Positions 1 to 8,853 of a DNA stretch of 64,000 nucleotides are shown here, in pieces; the first letter of the stretch is position 1, and every line of letters starts with the position of its first letter. A program made the translations under genes and the position numbers. This DNA comes from Vibrio penaeicida. GTDB lineage: Bacteria > Pseudomonadota > Gammaproteobacteria > Enterobacterales > Vibrionaceae. The stretch covers positions 248,001 to 312,000 of the forward strand of contig NZ_AP025144.1 in NCBI RefSeq assembly GCF_019977755.1. Reading direction: 5' to 3'. The notes under the pieces were generated by a model, which saw nothing but the letters and a program-made list of their open reading frames with translations, made no database searches and was not told the DNA's origin.

Positions 1-79
1 GACGTGTATCTAGCCAATGATCGATGACTTCGCTGGAGCCACCCCACTGTTCTTGTACTTGTTTGAATTTATTCAGCAT
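1..79 (-). CDS. rsd: Rsd, regulator of sigma D / anti-sigma-70 factor (5' part only)
   Basis: Only the first 26 codons lie in the window; the gene runs off the left edge. The reading frame starts MLNKFKQVQEQWGGSS and continues to a DHWLDTR stretch, matching the N-terminus of the Rsd/AlgQ family, which binds sigma-70 in stationary phase. A GAGG Shine-Dalgarno sequence sits about 8 nt before the ATG at 79. It is too close to the in-frame ATG at 85, so 79 is preferred. Divergent position next to nudC and hemE matches the usual rsd-nudC-hemE order. Identification rests on a short fragment plus synteny. Confidence 0.75.
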   Translation of the reverse strand, partial: MLNKFKQVQEQWGGSSEVIDHWLDTR

Positions 80-267
80 GACCATGTCCTCATGATCTGA
101 TTACTAGCCAATCAGCAATCTAAGCCTCTGAAACCAGAGGAGTCCATTTAAAATGCAATCTCTTGCTCTATATAGAATTTATAGATCGGATCTTACTGAG
201 CTACAAACTCTGGTAAGAAATTAGATTGCCAGTAAAATGGTTGAACTTCAAGCAAAGAGGGTTAGGC

Positions 268-1026
268 ATGCTCAAAAATGAAGAGTCTGTATATTGGTGT
301 GTAGTAGAAGGTAGCGATGTCTGGTTTAAAGATGGGACGCTACCTTTTGGCAGTGCTAGCTCATTGAATTTAAAGGCTGAGAATGCTCATCAAATCGGAT
401 GCTATCAAGGGAAAAAATTGGTTTGGTTAAACTATCAAGATGTGGAGCACACCCTTGATTTAGTCTCTTTGCGTTCATTACTTCATTTGCCAGAAGAACT
501 TTTTTTGCTGATAAGCCGAGCGATTCAATTTGGTCACATGAGTCAAAGTTTGAGATTTTGCCCCCAGTGTGGGGGACGGAACCATTTGAATTGCAATCAA
601 CTGGCCATGCAGTGTTCTGATTGTAGGACGTTACATTACCCGCGTATATTTCCCTGCATCATCGTTGCGGTTCGAAAAGGGGAGCAGTTATTACTCGCTC
701 AGCATAATCGTCACAAGGGGAGTATGTATACGGTGATAGCGGGGTTTGTTGAAGTTGGGGAAACGCTAGAGCAGTGTGTCACACGTGAAGTGGAAGAAGA
801 AACTGGGATTAAAGTATCCAATATAAAATATTTTGGAAGCCAGCCGTGGGCATTTCCGAGCAGTTTAATGATGGGGTTTATTGCTGATTATGCTGGTGGA
901 GAAATCAGAATAGATCGAACGGAGCTGGTGGATGCGCAATGGTTTGATTTTAATCAGTTACCGGAGGTAGCACCTGAAGGCACGATCGCCAAAGCGTTAA
1001 TCACTCAGGTAATTGAAAGTAAATAA
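268..1026 (+). CDS. nudC: NAD(+) diphosphatase / NAD-capped RNA decapping Nudix hydrolase
   Basis: NudC hydrolyses NADH/NAD to NMN and AMP and removes NAD caps from RNA. The 252-residue protein has a four-cysteine zinc ribbon (Cys98, Cys101, Cys116, Cys119), the Nudix box at about 159-181 (GX5[10 protein letters not shown]) and the family signature SQPWAFPSS after it. The frame is open from a TTG at 226, but the ATG at 268 is preceded by AGAGG at the right distance, and the protein then begins like other Vibrio NudC proteins ([11 protein letters not shown]). Length is normal for the family. It lies between divergent rsd and co-directional hemE. Confidence 0.93.
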   Translation: MLKNEESVYWCVVEGSDVWFKDGTLPFGSASSLNLKAENAHQIGCYQGKKLVWLNYQDVEHTLDLVSLRSLLHLPEELFLLISRAIQFGHMSQSLRFCPQCGGRNHLNCNQLAMQCSDCRTLHYPRIFPCIIVAVRKGEQLLLAQHNRHKGSMYTVIAGFVEVGETLEQCVTREVEEETGIKVSNIKYFGSQPWAFPSSLMMGFIADYAGGEIRIDRTELVDAQWFDFNQLPEVAPEGTIAKALITQVIESK

Positions 1027-1045
1027 GTTTTTTTAGCTTTAAAAT

Positions 1046-1072
1046 AAAAAAAACCTCCGGTCAGACCGGAGG
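1046..1072 (-). terminator. intrinsic terminator reading leftward
   Basis: CCTCCGG/CCGGAGG stem at 1054-1072, extendable to nine pairs with a one-base loop. On the minus strand it is followed by eight consecutive U (A-run at 1046-1053). On the plus strand no U-run follows, so it does not look like the nudC terminator. Confidence 0.8.
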
Positions 1073-1116
1073 GGTAAGTAAGATGTCGTTATGAGATACT
1101 GAGTATTCATATACCC
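1046..1116 (-). ncRNA. candidate small RNA in the nudC-hemE spacer
   Basis: On the minus strand a perfect TATAAT (1126-1121) is followed, at normal start-site distance, by about 71 nt with a small-RNA layout. There is a 5' hairpin (GGGTAT-ATGA-ATACTC), a region of about 30 nt with no obvious pairing containing CTTACTTACCCC, and a strong intrinsic terminator (CCTCCGG stem, eight U). No protein gene on this strand lies upstream, so the terminator is otherwise unexplained. The -35 is weak (near 1144-1150). It is not matched to a named RNA; existence and ends are inferred. Confidence 0.5.
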
Positions 1117-1285
1117 AGTTATTATAGTTTTCGCTAGCGATCAAATTTGTAACATGCGCTCTCTAATGAATCAATTTCACATTGATTTTTATCGCTAATA
1201 ACATGATCCAGGTTGCAAAGCCCAGATTTCCATAATGGAGATAAGTGGTAGAATAGCGACTTTCCAACATATTTAAGAAGCCGGA

Positions 1286-2353
1286 ATGACTGAATTAAAA
1301 AACGATCGCTACCTGAGAGCTCTTTTAAAAGAGCCTGTCGATTACACGCCTGTCTGGATGATGCGTCAAGCAGGTCGTTATCTTCCTGAATACAAAGCAA
1401 CTCGCGCTGAAGCAGGGGATTTCATGTCACTTTGCAAGAATGCCGAGCTGGCTTCTGAAGTGACGCTCCAGCCTTTGCGTCGTTTCCCACTTGATGCAGC
1501 CATTCTGTTTTCTGACATACTAACTATCCCTGACGCTATGGGTCTCGGGCTTTATTTCGAAACGGGTGAAGGTCCTAAGTTTAGCTGCCCAATCACATGC
1601 AAAGCTGATGTTGATAAAATCGGTATCCCTGATCCGGAAGGAGAGCTTCAGTATGTCATGAATGCTGTGCGCCAAATTCGCAAAGATCTCCAAGGTGAAG
1701 TGCCTCTAATTGGTTTTTCTGGTAGCCCTTGGACATTGGCTACGTATATGGTCGAAGGGGGAAGTTCAAAAGCTTTCACCAAAATTAAAAAGATGATGTA
1801 CGCAGAACCGCAAACACTTCATTTGCTGCTAGATAAGTTAGCTGACAGCGTTGTTGAGTACTTGAATGCCCAAATCAAGGCTGGTGCTCAGTCTGTGATG
1901 GTATTTGATACTTGGGGCGGTGTACTGACACCTCGTGATTACAACGAGTTCTCACTGCGTTACATGCACAAGATTGTGGATGGATTGATACCTGAAAACG
2001 ATGGTCGACGTGTTCCTGTTACCTTGTTTACTAAGAACGGCGGTATGTGGTTAGAGTCTATCGCAGCGACGGGGTGTGATGCTGTAGGTCTTGATTGGAC
2101 CATCAATATCGCAGACGCGAAAAAGCGTGTTGGTGATAAAGTCGCGCTTCAGGGCAATATGGACCCTTCAATGCTGTACGCTCAGCCAGATCGAATTCGC
2201 CAAGAAGTGGCGACTATTCTGGAAGGCTTTGGCGAGGGTAACACTGGTCATGTCTTTAACCTTGGTCATGGTATTCACCTTGACGTGCCGCCAGAAAACG
2301 CTGGTGTGTTTGTTGAAGCGGTGCATGAGCTGTCTAAGCCCTACCATAAGTAA
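1286..2353 (+). CDS. hemE: Uroporphyrinogen decarboxylase
   Basis: HemE decarboxylates the four acetate side chains of uroporphyrinogen III to coproporphyrinogen III in cytoplasmic heme synthesis. At 355 aa it has the usual length. The N-terminal signature [15 protein letters not shown] lies at about 21-35, the second family signature [16 protein letters not shown] at about 144-159, and the C-terminal [14 protein letters not shown] block near 325. A sigma-70-like -10 (TAGAAT, 1249-1254) lies upstream. The gene follows nudC but has its own spacer. It is followed by a clear intrinsic terminator. Confidence 0.97.
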   Translation: MTELKNDRYLRALLKEPVDYTPVWMMRQAGRYLPEYKATRAEAGDFMSLCKNAELASEVTLQPLRRFPLDAAILFSDILTIPDAMGLGLYFETGEGPKFSCPITCKADVDKIGIPDPEGELQYVMNAVRQIRKDLQGEVPLIGFSGSPWTLATYMVEGGSSKAFTKIKKMMYAEPQTLHLLLDKLADSVVEYLNAQIKAGAQSVMVFDTWGGVLTPRDYNEFSLRYMHKIVDGLIPENDGRRVPVTLFTKNGGMWLESIAATGCDAVGLDWTINIADAKKRVGDKVALQGNMDPSMLYAQPDRIRQEVATILEGFGEGNTGHVFNLGHGIHLDVPPENAGVFVEAVHELSKPYHK

Positions 2354-2388
2354 CTATTTATTATTTGTAGCAAGCTAGTATATGTATC

Positions 2389-2420
2389 AAGCGCGCATTG
2401 CTTAGCAGGCGCGCTTTTTT
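2389..2420 (+). terminator. hemE terminator
   Basis: AAGCGCGC stem, 12-nt loop, GCGCGCTT, then a run of six T, 36 bp after the hemE stop codon. Confidence 0.85.
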
Positions 2421-2578
2421 GTACAGGTCTAAAAGTATTTAGATCATAGTAGGCCAATTAGTAAGATAGCTGCACACCTTTATTTTGTTATTTTATTTCA
2501 ATCTGTTAAGGCTGAATTTTCTTCTCCCAGATCCATGCGTGTAGCTTTTGGGGTGTTTAGATCATTATGATCCAAATG

Positions 2579-3154
2579 CTATAAAGCCTGTAAAACGGTC
2601 TTCTGTATGAAAGGGACTACTTCAGCTTCGAACCAAGGGTTCCTTTTGAGCCACAAGGTGTTTCTTGGTGAAGGATGGGGAAGTGGTAAATATTCAGGTG
2701 CCCATGTTTGCCAGTCTTTAACGGTGTCTGTTAACGTCTTTGGTCTATCTTGAAGGTAGTACTGTTGAGCGTATTGCCCTATTAGAAGTGTCATTTCAAT
2801 GTTCGGAAGATTATCCAAAACGGAAGCATGCCAACGTGGCGCGCACTCTTTTCTTGGTGGAAGATCGCCACTCCTTCCTTTTCCTGGGTAGCATAACCCC
2901 ATTGGCATGATCGCTATCTTAGATGCGTCGTAGAACACATCTTTGTCTATGTTTAGCCACTTTCTTAATCTATCGCCACTGGGATCATTCCAAGGGATGG
3001 AAGAGTGATGCACTTTTGTTCCAGGAGCTTGACCAATAATGAGTAAGCGCGCACATTCAGAGGCTTGAATAATTGGATTCGCGCCAAGAGGTAGTTCGGG
3101 CTCGCATAACTTACATTGTCGAATATCGCTGAGAAGCGCAGCGAGCTTACTCAT
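2579..3154 (-). CDS. Uracil-DNA glycosylase family protein (COG1573 type)
   Basis: A 191-aa cytoplasmic protein of the UDG superfamily. It carries the motif 1 loop GQAPG (about 41-45) and the C-terminal PLPHPSPRN motif. Two cysteine pairs, CKLC near residue 14 and a C-X15-C pair near 92-108, have the spacing of the [4Fe-4S] cluster cysteines of family 4/5-like enzymes. Family membership suggests uracil excision or a related DNA-repair role, but many COG1573 proteins are uncharacterised. The stop codon is four bases from the next gene downstream on the same strand, so the two are likely co-transcribed, the dehydrogenase first. Confidence 0.8.
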   Translation of the reverse strand: MSKLAALLSDIRQCKLCEPELPLGANPIIQASECARLLIIGQAPGTKVHHSSIPWNDPSGDRLRKWLNIDKDVFYDASKIAIMPMGLCYPGKGRSGDLPPRKECAPRWHASVLDNLPNIEMTLLIGQYAQQYYLQDRPKTLTDTVKDWQTWAPEYLPLPHPSPRNTLWLKRNPWFEAEVVPFIQKTVLQAL

Positions 3155-3157
3155 CGA

Positions 3158-4084
3158 TCAGTAACCTTTTTTGAAGTCGACTAAGTTTTGCAGTTTAAAC
3201 CCGTCATACCATCTTAAGTAGTTTTCTTTGAACTGATCGAAAACTTGATGAGGAAAACTGACGGCAGCAATATGAGGCGTAACGGTGATTTTATCGTGCA
3301 GCCAAAATGGTGAGGACTTCGCCAAAGGCTCTTGCTCAAATACATCCAGGAACGCATGAGCGATGTTGCCGTTTTCTATAGCCGGAATTAAATCGTCTTC
3401 CACAAGTACATCTCCACGCCCTACGTTAAAGAGTAATGCGTTATCAGCATGTGCTAGCCTAGCGGCATTCAAGTAGCCACGCGTATCTTCTGTTGAAGGG
3501 AGGGTGCTGACGATGATATCGGCATCTTTTACGGCAGATCGGAATTCACCGACATGGAAGGTGTATTTAAAAGGAGAAGCCTTTGCTGGGATCCCTGTTC
3601 GGTTGACCCCCCCAGTTTTCATACCTAATGCGTTACACACTTTAGCAAGGTGGCAGCCAATATCACCTGTTCCAAGTATCAATATCAATTTGTCGTCAAG
3701 AGATTGATAAGGGTGAGGTTGCCATTGAGACTTCAATTGTTGCTGTTGATAAGTAAATAGGTGGCGGAAATAATTGATCGTGTGCCCAACGACATACTCA
3801 GAAATTTGCTGACCGAAAATACCTTTTACATTGGTAAGATCATAATCTTGTCTGAGACCGCTTGCCACCAAAGCATCCACACCTGCGAAGGTGGATTGCA
3901 ACCACTCCATTTTGGAAAACTGGTTTAAATCGTGAGCAACCAAAGGGGGATCGGCCAATACAATGTTCGCGAGGCTTTTGTCTTGAGTAATGACAAGGTC
4001 GTCTAGCTGTGCGTTGTTGAGCATTGAAGTGTATTCAGCATGATCTTTCGATGCGATGTACAATTTGTTGGTAAAATTATTCAT
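3158..4084 (-). CDS. D-2-hydroxyacid dehydrogenase (glyoxylate/hydroxypyruvate reductase-like)
   Basis: An NAD(P)-dependent reductase of the D-isomer-specific 2-hydroxyacid dehydrogenase family, about 308 aa. The Rossmann motif GTGDIG is near 138-143, followed by the dinucleotide-domain signature with NVGRGDVLVEDDL near 220 and the catalytic His in TPHIAAVSFP. The frame is open to 4120, but the ATG at 4084 gives the N-terminus typical of the Vibrio family (MNNFTNKLYIAS). Substrate cannot be assigned; GhrA-like activity on glyoxylate or hydroxypyruvate is likely. It is four bases from the UDG-family gene. Confidence 0.85.
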   Translation of the reverse strand: MNNFTNKLYIASKDHAEYTSMLNNAQLDDLVITQDKSLANIVLADPPLVAHDLNQFSKMEWLQSTFAGVDALVASGLRQDYDLTNVKGIFGQQISEYVVGHTINYFRHLFTYQQQQLKSQWQPHPYQSLDDKLILILGTGDIGCHLAKVCNALGMKTGGVNRTGIPAKASPFKYTFHVGEFRSAVKDADIIVSTLPSTEDTRGYLNAARLAHADNALLFNVGRGDVLVEDDLIPAIENGNIAHAFLDVFEQEPLAKSSPFWLHDKITVTPHIAAVSFPHQVFDQFKENYLRWYDGFKLQNLVDFKKGY

Positions 4085-4154
4085 AGGCTTGCTTTTTTCC
4101 CTCTGGCGAATCAAGTACACTTCCGCTGTCTTTTCCTACAATCGTTGAGTCACC

Positions 4155-4751
4155 ATGTTACAGAACCCACTCCAGATTCGCCTAGAAAAGTTTGAACCTT
4201 GGCAGCAAATTACGTTTATGGCGTCTCTTTGCGAGCGTATGTACCCCAATTATGCGGCTTTTTGCCAGAATACAGAGTTTGCAGAATCTCGTGTCTACAA
4301 AGATATTTTAGACAGTGTTTGGGAGATGCTCACGGTTAAAAGCGCAAAAGTAAATTTTGAGCGTCAACTCGAAAAGCTAGAAGAACTTATCCCGTCTACT
4401 GATGAGTTTGATTTTTATGGTGTTTACCCTGCGGTTGATGCCTGTATCGCTTTATCAACACTTTTGCATGGCTTGCTGGACAGAGATACGTTGTTTGAAT
4501 CCATGCTTAAAGTCAGTGAGCAGTCGGTTAATACCGTAGCGCAATTGGAAGAAGCTCAGACTGGTGAAGAAATAACGAATGAAAACCAGAAAGAAAATGA
4601 AGCCGTGTGCGCAGAGTGGGATGTGCAGTGGGCAATCTTCCGCCCTCTAAAAGAGACGGAAGAAAGAGATATCGAACTGATAAAGGATTTACGCCAGGAG
4701 CTGCGTGATGACCCTATCAGTAATATCGGGATAGAGCTCACTCACGACTAA
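4155..4751 (+). CDS. yjaG: YjaG family protein (DUF416)
   Basis: A 198-aa cytoplasmic protein of the DUF416/YjaG family, with the N-terminal RLEKFEPWQQITFMASLCER segment. The family is conserved in gammaproteobacteria close to hupA, as here, but has no established biochemical function. No signal peptide or membrane segment is seen; the protein is acidic and probably helical. Transcribed divergently from the dehydrogenase, with only 70 bp between start codons. Confidence 0.85.
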   Translation: MLQNPLQIRLEKFEPWQQITFMASLCERMYPNYAAFCQNTEFAESRVYKDILDSVWEMLTVKSAKVNFERQLEKLEELIPSTDEFDFYGVYPAVDACIALSTLLHGLLDRDTLFESMLKVSEQSVNTVAQLEEAQTGEEITNENQKENEAVCAEWDVQWAIFRPLKETEERDIELIKDLRQELRDDPISNIGIELTHD

Positions 4752-4776
4752 AAAATTAGGCTCCTATGAGGAGCCT
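4751..4776 (-). terminator. terminator of the CNNM/CorC-like gene
   Basis: AGGCTCC/GGAGCCT stem with a TATGA loop; read leftward it is followed by AATTTTT. It lies between the convergent yjaG and CNNM-family genes; the plus-strand side lacks a T-run. Confidence 0.7.
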
Positions 4777-4783
4777 TGATGAG

Positions 4784-5884
4784 TTATTGATTTTTATCGG
4801 TGTTTTCGACAACAGGTGGTTCAGCCTCATCGTCGTCATCCCGACTTTCAATTACGCCATGTGTTTCTTTCCACTTTTCCCAGCGCTGGTTGGCTAGGAA
4901 CTGCATGTCGCTTGTTTTGTCTGCTTCATCGACAATTTCTTCACCGAGTAAGTACTCGAAGATGTCTTCAAGGGTAACAATACCTTGAATTGTGCCGTAT
5001 TCATCCACAATTAGTGAGAGCTGTACGCGCTGCGCCATCATTTGGTCAAACGCTTTCGGTAACCCTTTATTGTTTAAGATTACGTGAATAGGGCGCATCA
5101 CTGCCCCCAACTGTTTCTCACCTTCGCCAGATTGGCGCATTCTAAATAGCTCCAACCGATGGACAAAGCCAAGGATATTGTCGGTTTGTTGGCTGTAAAC
5201 CAATGGGCGAGAAAAAGGCGTATCTTTATGATCTTCTAGGAACTCATTGATCGTCATCTCAGCATTGACGCGGAAAACAACTGGGCGTGGCGTCATTACC
5301 TGAGTTACAGGTACATCTTGAATGTTCAGTAAGTTATGCAAAATACGAGATTCGCCTTCTGCAAATTCACCTGATTCTTTCGCCAATATTGCCATAGCTG
5401 ACAATTCGTCACGCATTTTAGGTGCTTGATGCCCATGGGCTAGACGTTTGGTGATCTGTTCTGAAAACCAAACAAAGGGGGTAAGTGCCCATACCATCCA
5501 GCGAAGTGTCGTTGCCGCCGATGGAGCAAGCTGTCGCCAGTATGTTGCGCCTATAGTCTTAGGAACGATTTCAGAGAAGACAAGAATACCGAACGTAAGT
5601 ACCGCGGAAAATACACCGAGCCACTGACTACCAAATACAACAGCAGCTTGTGCACCTGCTGTGGCGGCGCCAATCGTGTGAGCTATCGTATTGAGCGTCA
5701 AGATGGAGGCGAGTGGTCTGTCTATGTCCTCCTTCAATTCATACAATTTTTGAGCTGACGGATGGCCTTGTTGTCGAAGCTGGGCAATATAGCTGGGGGT
5801 AATACTCAATAATACCGCTTCTAAAACTGAGCAGATAAATGACACTCCAATCGCAATGGAGACATATAGAGCGAGCAGTAACAT
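4784..5884 (-). CDS. CNNM/DUF21 and CBS domain membrane protein (HlyC/CorC family)
   Basis: A 366-aa inner-membrane protein. The N-terminal DUF21/CNNM domain (about 1-170) has several hydrophobic helices, starting LLLALYVSIAIGVSFICSVL. A paired CBS module follows (about 190-320: TQVMTPRPVVF... and SLIVDEYGTIQGIVTLEDI), then a charged acidic tail. The shorter tail lacks an obvious CorC_HlyC domain. Family members affect magnesium/cobalt efflux or resistance; the substrate here is not known. A terminator follows immediately. Confidence 0.85.
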   Translation of the reverse strand: MLLLALYVSIAIGVSFICSVLEAVLLSITPSYIAQLRQQGHPSAQKLYELKEDIDRPLASILTLNTIAHTIGAATAGAQAAVVFGSQWLGVFSAVLTFGILVFSEIVPKTIGATYWRQLAPSAATTLRWMVWALTPFVWFSEQITKRLAHGHQAPKMRDELSAMAILAKESGEFAEGESRILHNLLNIQDVPVTQVMTPRPVVFRVNAEMTINEFLEDHKDTPFSRPLVYSQQTDNILGFVHRLELFRMRQSGEGEKQLGAVMRPIHVILNNKGLPKAFDQMMAQRVQLSLIVDEYGTIQGIVTLEDIFEYLLGEEIVDEADKTSDMQFLANQRWEKWKETHGVIESRDDDDEAEPPVVENTDKNQ

Positions 5885-6146
5885 AGTTTCCTACAATCAA
5901 TTGTTAGCGTCGATATCAATAGAATCCCAATGGAAACTAACTATCGACTAAGTTATAAATCGGTTCTGAACAGGAGAAAAACAAGCTCAAGAGTGAGAAA
6001 ACTCGTAACAAATTGTGAGGTAAAGCTCATAATCCGGCTAAAAAATCGGCAGAAGAGCGAAAGTGAGGTGACAAACCTTTGCCACAACAGGCATTTATGG
6101 ATTACAGTGAATTAGATTTCGAAAAACATACAAGAAGGGAAACCTA

Positions 6147-6419
6147 ATGAACAAGACCCAACTCATCGACTTCATCGCAGAAAAAGCTGATCTATCTAAA
6201 GCACAAGCAAAAGCAGCTCTTGAAGCGACTCTTGGTGGAGTGACTGAAGCTCTTAAAGAGGGTGACCAGGTTCAACTTATCGGTTTTGGTACATTCAAAG
6301 TAAACCATCGTGCAGCTCGTACTGGTCGCAATCCTAAGACTGGCGACGAGATTCAAATTGCAGCAGCAAATGTTCCGGCATTTGTCGCTGGTAAAGCGCT
6401 GAAAGAATCAGTGAACTAA
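6147..6419 (+). CDS. hupA: DNA-binding protein HU-alpha
   Basis: The 90-aa sequence is a full-length HU subunit: N-terminal helix-turn-helix dimer body, then the beta-arm signature [20 protein letters not shown] binds and bends DNA and compacts the nucleoid. The gene has a good AGAAGGGAAACC leader before the ATG. Location next to yjaG and a DUF1481 gene and upstream of purD matches hupA rather than hupB. The 260 bp upstream are A+T-rich and probably hold its promoter; an open frame there (5930-6115) is not convincing. Confidence 0.96.
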   Translation: MNKTQLIDFIAEKADLSKAQAKAALEATLGGVTEALKEGDQVQLIGFGTFKVNHRAARTGRNPKTGDEIQIAAANVPAFVAGKALKESVN

Positions 6420-6425
6420 TCTATA

Positions 6426-6456
6426 CTACGCCGAGTTTTTACTCGGCGTAGCTATT
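6426..6456 (+). terminator. hupA terminator/attenuator hairpin abutting the next start codon
   Basis: CTACGCCGAGT/ACTCGGCGTAG 11-bp perfect stem (6426-6436 and 6441-6451) followed by CTATTTT and then, directly, the ATG of the DUF1481 gene at 6459. The T-run is short, so partial termination is likely. Confidence 0.65.
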
Positions 6457-6458
6457 TT

Positions 6459-7157
6459 ATGAAGCGATACTTTTACGCACCTCTGTTACTCGCCACGTTA
6501 GTTGGCTGTTCTTCAAGTTCAAATACACCACAAGCTAACCAGTATGCTTATTATTCTGGTGGTCAGTCTATTGGTGATTCCACAAGCTTTTATTGGTTTA
6601 CCAAAAGGCTAGGCAGTGCCTATTCGGCTGCTGACTATGTGACGTCTGGAGATTACGGTTATTACCGTACTGATTATGCTTGGCAAGGGGATGTACTGCG
6701 TGAGTTGATTCGAGAAGGTTATCGAACCAATGATGAGCAAGAGCTCGTACCTTATCGTGTCCATTTACGATTTAGTGCTTCTGGTGAGGCTGTTTATCAA
6801 CAGCTAAGGTTGGATGGTAAAGTCCTGCCTATTCCTGAAAAACAAATCAAACGCTATCAACAAGAAGCCAATTTTGTTGTAGAAACAACAGAAGCCCAAG
6901 ACAAGGAAAATCTAGAACTTGTTCAAGGGTATTGGGATGGCGAAACGTTCGAAACCTGCGATGACAGGGAATACGAAAAGTTAGCCTTCAACCAGACGCT
7001 CCCCAGTTTCGTAGTTAATCGTTTATCTACAGTAGATAGCTACGTAGCCTTTATTGGTCAAAAAGAGCTTAAAACGCTTTCTGTGAGTGATTTGCTGATG
7101 TTGTCAGAGGATAACCAGGATTGTATTAAGCGCCCGTCGTTTATCGAGCAGAACTAA
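6459..7157 (+). CDS. DUF1481 domain-containing lipoprotein (YjaH-like)
   Basis: A 232-aa protein with a lipoprotein signal peptide: Lys/Arg start, hydrophobic stretch and lipobox LVGC at about 14-17, giving a mature N-terminal Cys17. The rest matches the YjaH/DUF1481 family, usually found just after hupA, as here. Function is unknown. The start codon is eight bases from a strong hairpin after hupA and no free Shine-Dalgarno is visible, because the only G-rich stretch lies inside the stem. Expression may therefore depend on read-through or coupling. Confidence 0.85.
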   Translation: MKRYFYAPLLLATLVGCSSSSNTPQANQYAYYSGGQSIGDSTSFYWFTKRLGSAYSAADYVTSGDYGYYRTDYAWQGDVLRELIREGYRTNDEQELVPYRVHLRFSASGEAVYQQLRLDGKVLPIPEKQIKRYQQEANFVVETTEAQDKENLELVQGYWDGETFETCDDREYEKLAFNQTLPSFVVNRLSTVDSYVAFIGQKELKTLSVSDLLMLSEDNQDCIKRPSFIEQN

Positions 7158-7211
7158 GCAGTAAGCAAACTAGGTAGTAAGTAAGCTAGGCACTTGCTGC
7201 TAAACAAATAC

Positions 7212-7246
7212 AAAAAAGGCACTCAATGAGTGCCTTAATTATTTTT
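7212..7246. terminator. bidirectional terminator between DUF1481 gene and purD
   Basis: AAGGCACTCA/TGAGTGCCTT stem (7216-7236) with T-rich sequence on both sides (TTATTTTT to the right; a six-T run on the minus strand). It serves the convergent genes. Confidence 0.8.
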
Positions 7247-7280
7247 ATACGTGCGATTTTTTTACGTGCGCGAGAAAATA

Positions 7281-8570
7281 TTACTTTTCTTGCTCACGAG
7301 CAATCGCTCGATAACCAATGTCGCTGCGATGGAATACACCTTCCCAGTGAATCTGTTTTGCAAGCTCGTAAGCACGTTGTTGTGCTTCCGATACGCTGTT
7401 GCCCAGAGCGGTTGCACAAAGTACACGACCACCATTAGTCACAATGTCGCCGTCTTTGTTGTCTGTTCCTGCGTGGAATACTTTCTCGCCTGCCGTTTCC
7501 TGTTGAGGGAGGCCAGAGATCACATCGCCTTTGTTGTATGCCGCTGGGTAGCCACCGGCAGCCAATACAATACCGATTGACGCACGTGAATCCCACTTAG
7601 ATTCTACTTGATCCAGCTTTTCATCAATTGCAGCTAAACACAGTTCTACAAGATCGGATTCCATACGCATCATGATAGGCTGAGTTTCAGGGTCGCCAAA
7701 GCGGCAGTTGTACTCGATCACTTTTGGCGTACCGTCTTTGTCGATCATCAGACCAGCGTAAAGGAAGCCTGTGTACGGGTGACCTTCAGAAGCCATGCCA
7801 TTCACGGTAGGGTAAATAACTTCTTCCATGATACGGTTGTGGATTTCTTGAGTGACGACAGGAGCTGGAGAGTATGCCCCCATGCCGCCAGTGTTAGGAC
7901 CTGTATCTTTATCACCTACACGCTTATGGTCTTGGCTGGTGGCCATCGGAAGCACGTTTTTACCGTCGACCATCACGATGAAGCTCGCTTCTTCGCCGTC
8001 TAGGAATTCTTCGATAACCACTCGGCTACCTGCTTCACCAAATGCATTGCCAGCCAACATATCTTTAATAGCGTCTTCCGCTTCTTGCAATGTCATTGCA
8101 ACGATTACGCCTTTACCAGCCGCAAGACCATCCGCTTTAACAACAATTGGTGCGCCTTGTTCACGAACGTAAGCTAACGCAGGCTCAATTTCTGTAAAGT
8201 TAGCGTAAGCCCCTGTAGGGATGGCGTGACGTGCTAAGAAATCTTTTGTGAACGCTTTAGAGCCTTCGAGCTGAGCTGCAGCTTCTGTTGGACCAAAGAT
8301 AGGTAAGCCAGCTGCACGGAAGGCATCGACGACACCGATAACTAACGGCGCTTCAGGGCCGACAATGGTCAGCTCAATAGCGTTTTCTTTGGCAAATGCG
8401 ACAAGTGCTTCAATGTCTTCTACACCGATAGCGACATTTTCGAGTTTAGGCTCAAGCGCTGTCCCTGCGTTGCCAGGTGCAACGAAAACAGTTTCAACAT
8501 TTGGGTTCTGTGCTGCTTTCCAGCCCAAAGCATGCTCTCTACCACCGGCACCGATAATTAGTACATTCAT
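7281..8570 (-). CDS. purD: Phosphoribosylamine--glycine ligase (GAR synthetase)
   Basis: PurD joins 5-phosphoribosylamine and glycine using ATP, the second step of purine synthesis. The 429-aa protein is full length, with the N-terminal [12 protein letters not shown] motif, the ATP-grasp core including [13 protein letters not shown] (about 141-153) and the family signature RFGDPETQP near 286. It lies downstream of purH on the same strand, the usual purHD order, separated by about 280 bp containing an imperfect palindromic repeat. Confidence 0.97.
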   Translation of the reverse strand: MNVLIIGAGGREHALGWKAAQNPNVETVFVAPGNAGTALEPKLENVAIGVEDIEALVAFAKENAIELTIVGPEAPLVIGVVDAFRAAGLPIFGPTEAAAQLEGSKAFTKDFLARHAIPTGAYANFTEIEPALAYVREQGAPIVVKADGLAAGKGVIVAMTLQEAEDAIKDMLAGNAFGEAGSRVVIEEFLDGEEASFIVMVDGKNVLPMATSQDHKRVGDKDTGPNTGGMGAYSPAPVVTQEIHNRIMEEVIYPTVNGMASEGHPYTGFLYAGLMIDKDGTPKVIEYNCRFGDPETQPIMMRMESDLVELCLAAIDEKLDQVESKWDSRASIGIVLAAGGYPAAYNKGDVISGLPQQETAGEKVFHAGTDNKDGDIVTNGGRVLCATALGNSVSEAQQRAYELAKQIHWEGVFHRSDIGYRAIAREQEK

Positions 8571-8740
8571 GTTTTAAAATCCTTATAGCTGCTTCAGAGC
8601 CTTTATTTCTGTGTCAAACATGCTCACTTATGGTCATAAGCTCCGCGTGTGTTCCTTGAACTAAAGTCACTGACTTGCTCTACGTATTTAAAATATTGGA
8701 ATATTTAAAAATACAAAATTATAAGTCTTGCTCAAAGTAG

Positions 8741-8840
8741 TTGGTGATGTGGCTAGGAAGCAATTGAGCCCATCCCCGGGAGCATAGTCCGCTATGTGAC
8801 CGGGGTGGGCGAAAGCAGCTAACAACGCCACAGTGCCAAA
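8741..8840 (-). repeat. imperfect palindromic intergenic repeat in the purH-purD spacer
   Basis: About 100 bp forming one long imperfect hairpin. The left arm runs TTGGTGATGTGGC ... CCCATCCCCGGGAGCATAG and the right arm returns as CTATGTGACCGGGG ... GCCACAGTGCCAA. It resembles repeats I have seen scattered in Vibrio intergenic regions (recollection, not searched). It lies in the purHD transcript and would fold in the mRNA between the two cistrons. Confidence 0.65.
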
Positions 8841-8853
8841 TACGAAGAGGAAA

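Noticed and set aside
1134..1400. 88-codon open frame on the minus strand overlapping the hemE start
   Set aside because: It overlaps the well-supported hemE gene, has no recognisable domain, and the same DNA is better explained by the hemE promoter region and the small-RNA promoter.
5930..6115. 61-codon open frame upstream of hupA
   Set aside because: Low-complexity, Lys/Arg/Ser-rich composition, poor start context and position in the hupA promoter region; no sign of a real protein.
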